A stretch of 5,437 nucleotides of DNA from Oscillospiraceae bacterium (GTDB taxonomy: Bacteria > Bacillota > Clostridia > Oscillospirales > Ethanoligenentaceae), in the NCBI GenBank assembly GCA_003518885.1, contig DOXU01000226.1:1-5437 (forward strand), written 5' to 3'. Under the pieces are notes generated by a model that did not search any database, was not told the DNA's origin, and saw only the letters and a program-made list of their open reading frames with translations. Shown piece after piece: positions 4,708 to 5,437 of this stretch. Each line of letters begins with the position of its first letter. Position 1 is the stretch's first letter. The position numbers and the translations under genes were made by a program.

Positions 4708-5437
4708 ATGAAAAAAATGCGAAAAACAAAAATCGTCTGTACGCTTGGGCCGGCAACGGAGTCGGCCGATAAATTAAAGGCGCTCATGCTTGCTGGCATG
4801 AACGTTGCCCGTTTCAATTTCTCACATCAAACGCACGAAGAGCATAAGCAGCGCTTGGACTTTATTCGGAATATTCAAAAAGAAGTTGGTACCCCTCTAT
4901 CCTACCTATTGGATACCAAAGGACCAGAATTACGCCTTGGCCTATTTAAAAATAACCAAAAATTTTCTTTAAAAAAAGGCCAGGAATTTACCCTTACTAC
5001 GGAAAAAATAGAAGGGGACCAGACATATGCCTCTATTTCCTACGATGGTCTGCCCAAAGACGTAAAGCCAGGCAACCATGTCTTAATAGCGGATGGATTA
5101 ATCGAAATGAGGGTCAAAAGTACCACCGAAACGGAAATCCTATGTGAAGTTGAAAACAGTGGAGAAGTCTCCAATAATAAAAATGTAAATGTTCCGGATG
5201 CGCATGTTTCGATGCCATTTATTAGCGACAAAGACCGTGCCGATCTTATTTTTGGCGTGCAAAACGGCTTTGATGCTATTTCCGCTTCCTTCACTCGCTC
5301 AGCCGAAGATGTTTTGGAAATGCGTTCCATTTTGGATAGTGAGGGTGGAACCAATATCAAAATTTTACCCAAAATCGAAAATTATGATGGCGTATGCAAT
5401 ATCGATGAAATTCTAAAAGTCTCCGATGGTATTATGA
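4708..5437 (+). CDS. pyk: Pyruvate kinase, N-terminal 243 codons (cut by window edge)
   Basis: Catalyses the last glycolytic step, phosphoenolpyruvate + ADP to pyruvate + ATP, in the cytoplasm. From ATG 4708, GGAG ends 7 nt upstream. KTKIVCTLGPATES (6-19) and MNVARFNFSH (31-40, with R35, N37, S39 and H40 of the active-site strand) begin the TIM barrel. LDTKGPELRLG (68-78) leads into the B domain (about 74-168), which ends SNNKNVNVP. The barrel resumes with ISASFTRSAEDV (191-202) and ILPKIEN (219-225), where K222 is the catalytic Lys and E224 a metal ligand. The reading is cut just before the expected MVARGDLG motif, so the rest of the barrel and the C-domain are not seen. E74 corresponds to the Glu117 (rabbit muscle numbering) of K+-dependent enzymes, but L77 replaces the usual Thr120. 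Identity is secure. Confidence 0.97.
   Translation, partial: MKKMRKTKIVCTLGPATESADKLKALMLAGMNVARFNFSHQTHEEHKQRLDFIRNIQKEVGTPLSYLLDTKGPELRLGLFKNNQKFSLKKGQEFTLTTEKIEGDQTYASISYDGLPKDVKPGNHVLIADGLIEMRVKSTTETEILCEVENSGEVSNNKNVNVPDAHVSMPFISDKDRADLIFGVQNGFDAISASFTRSAEDVLEMRSILDSEGGTNIKILPKIENYDGVCNIDEILKVSDGIM

Noticed and set aside
5040..5372. 110-codon minus-strand open frame opposite pyk.
   Set aside because: Antisense to well-conserved pyruvate kinase sequence, with no domain or ribosome site.

Overview
The window reads as ordinary chromosomal housekeeping DNA from a low-to-moderate GC Gram-positive-type bacterium (Bacillota). The evidence is the infC-rpmI-rplT operon behind an attenuated leader, a dprA-topA pair, strong AGGAGG-type ribosome sites and frequent TTG/GTG starts. 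The protein sequences and the order rplT / SpoU methyltransferase / dprA / topA feel closest to Negativicutes (the Veillonella-Megasphaera-Dialister side). That placement is an impression from reading, not a search result.

Layout, reading the minus strand from right to left. A divergent intergenic region (about 4459-4707) carries one recognisable promoter per strand. To its left is a membrane-anchored VanY-like (M15B) carboxypeptidase gene, 4458 to 3661. Almost directly after its stop codon lies a near-consensus promoter (TTGACA, 17 bp, TATACT), followed by a leader of about 170 nt. That leader can fold into several hairpins and ends in an intrinsic terminator, the layout of an L20-type attenuator. 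Next come infC (IF3, apparently starting at AUC), rpmI (L35, overlapping the end of infC by 35 nt) and rplT (L20), then a terminator. After it lies a second cluster: a SpoU/TrmH-family rRNA methyltransferase, dprA, and the first 58 codons of topA, which runs off the left edge. The ribosome site of dprA overlaps the methyltransferase stop codon, and no terminator separates dprA from topA.

On the plus strand, pyk (pyruvate kinase) starts at 4708 and runs off the right edge after 243 codons.

Functionally the centre is a translation block (IF3, L35, L20, an rRNA-modifying enzyme) with two layers of likely self-control: L20 acting on the leader terminator, and IF3 acting on its own AUC start codon. 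dprA-topA is the usual DNA-processing pair. I see no mobile element, CRISPR array, tRNA or rRNA, and no sign of a new multi-gene system. The points most worth checking are the VanY-like protein, which has Asp where the first zinc-binding His is expected, and the regulatory architecture at the start of infC.
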